DNA from: an uncultured Oscillospiraceae bacterium
Lineage (GTDB): Bacteria; Bacillota_A; Clostridia; Oscillospirales; Oscillospiraceae
Assembly (NCBI GenBank): GCA_900757695.1
Contig: CAAEOU010000345.1
Location: 1-13,154 of the forward strand
Length of the DNA stretch: 13,154 bases
Direction of reading: 5' to 3'
Shown here in pieces: positions 11,607-13,154 of the stretch (positions within the stretch are counted from its first letter, which is position 1; each line of letters begins with the position of its first letter). The notes beneath the pieces were generated by a model. That model saw only the letters and a list, made by a program, of their open reading frames with translations. It was not told where the DNA came from and searched no databases. Both the position numbers and the translations under genes were made by a program.

Positions 11607-13154
11607 ATGACAAGAAAGGAAATCAGGGCGGAAGCCCACAAAGAAATCACATATATTTTTGAAGAATTGCTGCCGGAGCATGGCCTGACCCATCGCCCGG
11701 AGCAAGTTAAGCTCAGCCATTTGATGCTGGATGCCATGATAGAGGGGAAAATCGCCCTCTGTGATGCCGGTACCGGTATTGGAAAGACTTTTTCCTACTT
11801 GGTAGCTGGCACTGTGTACAACCATTATCGAACAAGAAACAAAATGCCTCGGCAGTCGTTGATTATTTCTACCTCCAGTATTGCCTTGCAAACTGCGGTG
11901 AAATGTGAGTATCTGCCGTTTCTGTCCGCTGTCCTGTTGGATGACGGCATCATTAAGAAACCGATCCTTGCGGTGATCCGCAAGGGAAAATCCCACTATG
12001 TATGCGACGAGCGCTTGGAACAGCGGCTTCAGCAGCTTGAACAGTCTAAGCGGAACCCCAATGCTATGGAGGCATTGAAATCCCTACGAGCAAACCTGGA
12101 CTTGGATGAAGCTGAGCATCTCACTAACTTTGACCGGAGACAGGTCTGTGTACCGGAGGTGTGCGACTGCAAACGGGAATACTGCCGGTATAAGGATTAC
12201 ATGAAACAGTGTAGCTCCAAGCGGTATCTGTTTCAGATCTGCAATCACAACCTCTTCCTGGCGGACGCCATGCACAGGGGAGAGCGCCGCCGGCCAATCT
12301 TCCCAGAGTACAGCGCTCTCGTCATGGACGAGAGCCACAAGTTACCGGAGGTAGCCCGGGAGATGTTCGGCGTGACCCTTAGCGCAGAGGACCTTCAGTC
12401 CACGATCTATGCCCTCAAAATGGAGCGGTACCTGCTGGCTGCCGAATATCTGGCCGATGCGGCGGAACCGCTGCTGGCACTGCTGACCCAGCCCCCTGAG
12501 GAGCGGCCCTTTGCGGATTATGCACATCTGCTGCTGATCCCGTACCAGGTGCTGAAGACCATTCAGAAGCAACTCTGTAAAAACCTGAGCCACCTGTTCC
12601 GCAGGAACCTGGACAAGCTGATCTCTACGATCTCCACACTCCTTCGCTACGATCAGGAGGACAATCTGGTGTGCTACGGAACCGAGAGCGACAGTGGAGG
12701 AACCCTGTTGTGTGCCACGGTTTATGACATGGCAGGGCCAATGAAGAAGATTATCTGGCGGCAGCCCCAGGGTATGGTCCTAACCTCCGGGACGCTGGCG
12801 GTCAAGGAGAATTTTAGCCGCTTCCGGGAGGAAGTCGGCATCCAGCACAACGGCAGGGTAACGGAATCTGTGTCCCTGTCGCCCTTTGATTATGCCCACC
12901 ACTGTCTGCTCTATTTTCCGGACTATCCGCCCCGGCAGTTTGGCGCCAATCAGGAACTGTACTATGATGCGCTGGCAGATGAGATCGCGCGGCTGGTGGA
13001 CGCCGCTACTGGGCATGCCCTGGTGCTGTTCACCTCATATTCCGCCATGTCCGCTGTCAAAGAACGGCTGGCAGAGATGCAGCTTTTGTATCCGCTCTTT
13101 ACACTGGACAGGGACAAAGCACATGCCCTGGAAGCGTTTCGGGCGCACCCTGGG
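11607..13154 (+). CDS. DinG/XPD-type superfamily 2 helicase with Fe-S cluster motif (partial)
   Basis: Open from ATG 11607 (GAGGAA six bases upstream) to the window end: 516 residues, C-terminus missing. Walker A is DAGTGIGKT (53-61). The DEAH-box is DESH (241-244, in ALVMDESHKLPE). The Fe-S cluster cysteines fit the DinG/XPD pattern: C133 in KGKSHYVC, then C181, C186 and C193 (CVPEVCDCKREYC, with C188 extra). NHNLFLAD (213-220) is the usual segment before the DEAH box. Helicase domain 2 shows LTSGTLAV (392-399), SPFDY (425-429) and GHALVLFTSYSAM (469-481). The final motif (QxxGRxIR) lies beyond the window. Such ATP-dependent 5'-3' DNA helicases act on forks, R-loops and damaged DNA, and are frequent in conjugative elements of gut Clostridia. 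Probably controlled by the XRE protein upstream. Confidence 0.88.
   Translation, partial: MTRKEIRAEAHKEITYIFEELLPEHGLTHRPEQVKLSHLMLDAMIEGKIALCDAGTGIGKTFSYLVAGTVYNHYRTRNKMPRQSLIISTSSIALQTAVKCEYLPFLSAVLLDDGIIKKPILAVIRKGKSHYVCDERLEQRLQQLEQSKRNPNAMEALKSLRANLDLDEAEHLTNFDRRQVCVPEVCDCKREYCRYKDYMKQCSSKRYLFQICNHNLFLADAMHRGERRRPIFPEYSALVMDESHKLPEVAREMFGVTLSAEDLQSTIYALKMERYLLAAEYLADAAEPLLALLTQPPEERPFADYAHLLLIPYQVLKTIQKQLCKNLSHLFRRNLDKLISTISTLLRYDQEDNLVCYGTESDSGGTLLCATVYDMAGPMKKIIWRQPQGMVLTSGTLAVKENFSRFREEVGIQHNGRVTESVSLSPFDYAHHCLLYFPDYPPRQFGANQELYYDALADEIARLVDAATGHALVLFTSYSAMSAVKERLAEMQLLYPLFTLDRDKAHALEAFRAHPG

Noticed and set aside
11248..11996. Minus-strand frames opposite the leader and helicase start
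   Set aside because: They oppose the helicase gene, which has clear Walker A and Fe-S motifs, and have no domain of their own.

Overview
The window looks like accessory DNA from a gut-type member of the Bacillota (Clostridia, Oscillospiraceae-like). This rests on moderate to high GC, strong GGAGG-type ribosome binding sites, lipoprotein signal peptides with a lipobox, LplA-type solute-binding lipoproteins, an AraC regulator of the kind common in Clostridia, and an XRE regulator next to a DinG-type helicase as often found in integrative conjugative elements of gut Firmicutes. The taxonomic placement is inference; no rRNA or marker gene is present.

Layout. Bases 2-169 are the tail of an unrecognised gene, followed by a strong hairpin at 207-235 shared with the convergent AraC-type regulator (257-1543, minus strand). 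The regulator faces away from a four-gene plus-strand operon: a double hotdog (MaoC-like) acyl-CoA hydratase with a Pro/Gly/Met-rich insert (1756-3177), a solute-binding lipoprotein (3201-4910), a very large secreted, membrane-anchored beta-helix-like surface protein with MGEMP repeats (4932-8492), and a second, paralogous solute-binding lipoprotein (8552-10318). The divergent intergenic region carries two direct copies of GTTCAATTWTCAG just upstream of a candidate operon promoter, and a third inverted copy by the regulator's own -10 box. This is a good picture of AraC-type control of both directions.

From 10319 to 10873 there is no convincing gene. The stretch holds a possible 36-codon remnant, a tRNA D-arm-like fragment, two strong intrinsic terminators and two dyads. 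It is a plausible junction between the operon and element backbone. Then come an XRE regulator (10874-11164), a tandem operator-like dyad directly after its stop codon, a perfect -10 box, about 370 nt of structured leader with small open frames and a 13-bp hairpin, and finally a DinG/XPD-type Fe-S helicase (11607 onward) that runs off the window end.

How the genes may work together. The operon would place two substrate-binding lipoproteins and an anchored surface protein outside the membrane, plus a cytosolic hydratase-like enzyme, all under one ligand-responsive regulator. No permease or ATPase is encoded, so the binding proteins must borrow a transporter or act as sensors or scavengers. The substrate is unknown. 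The most notable features are this gene combination, the Met-Pro-Gly low-complexity segments shared by the enzyme and the surface protein, and the structured leader in front of the helicase.
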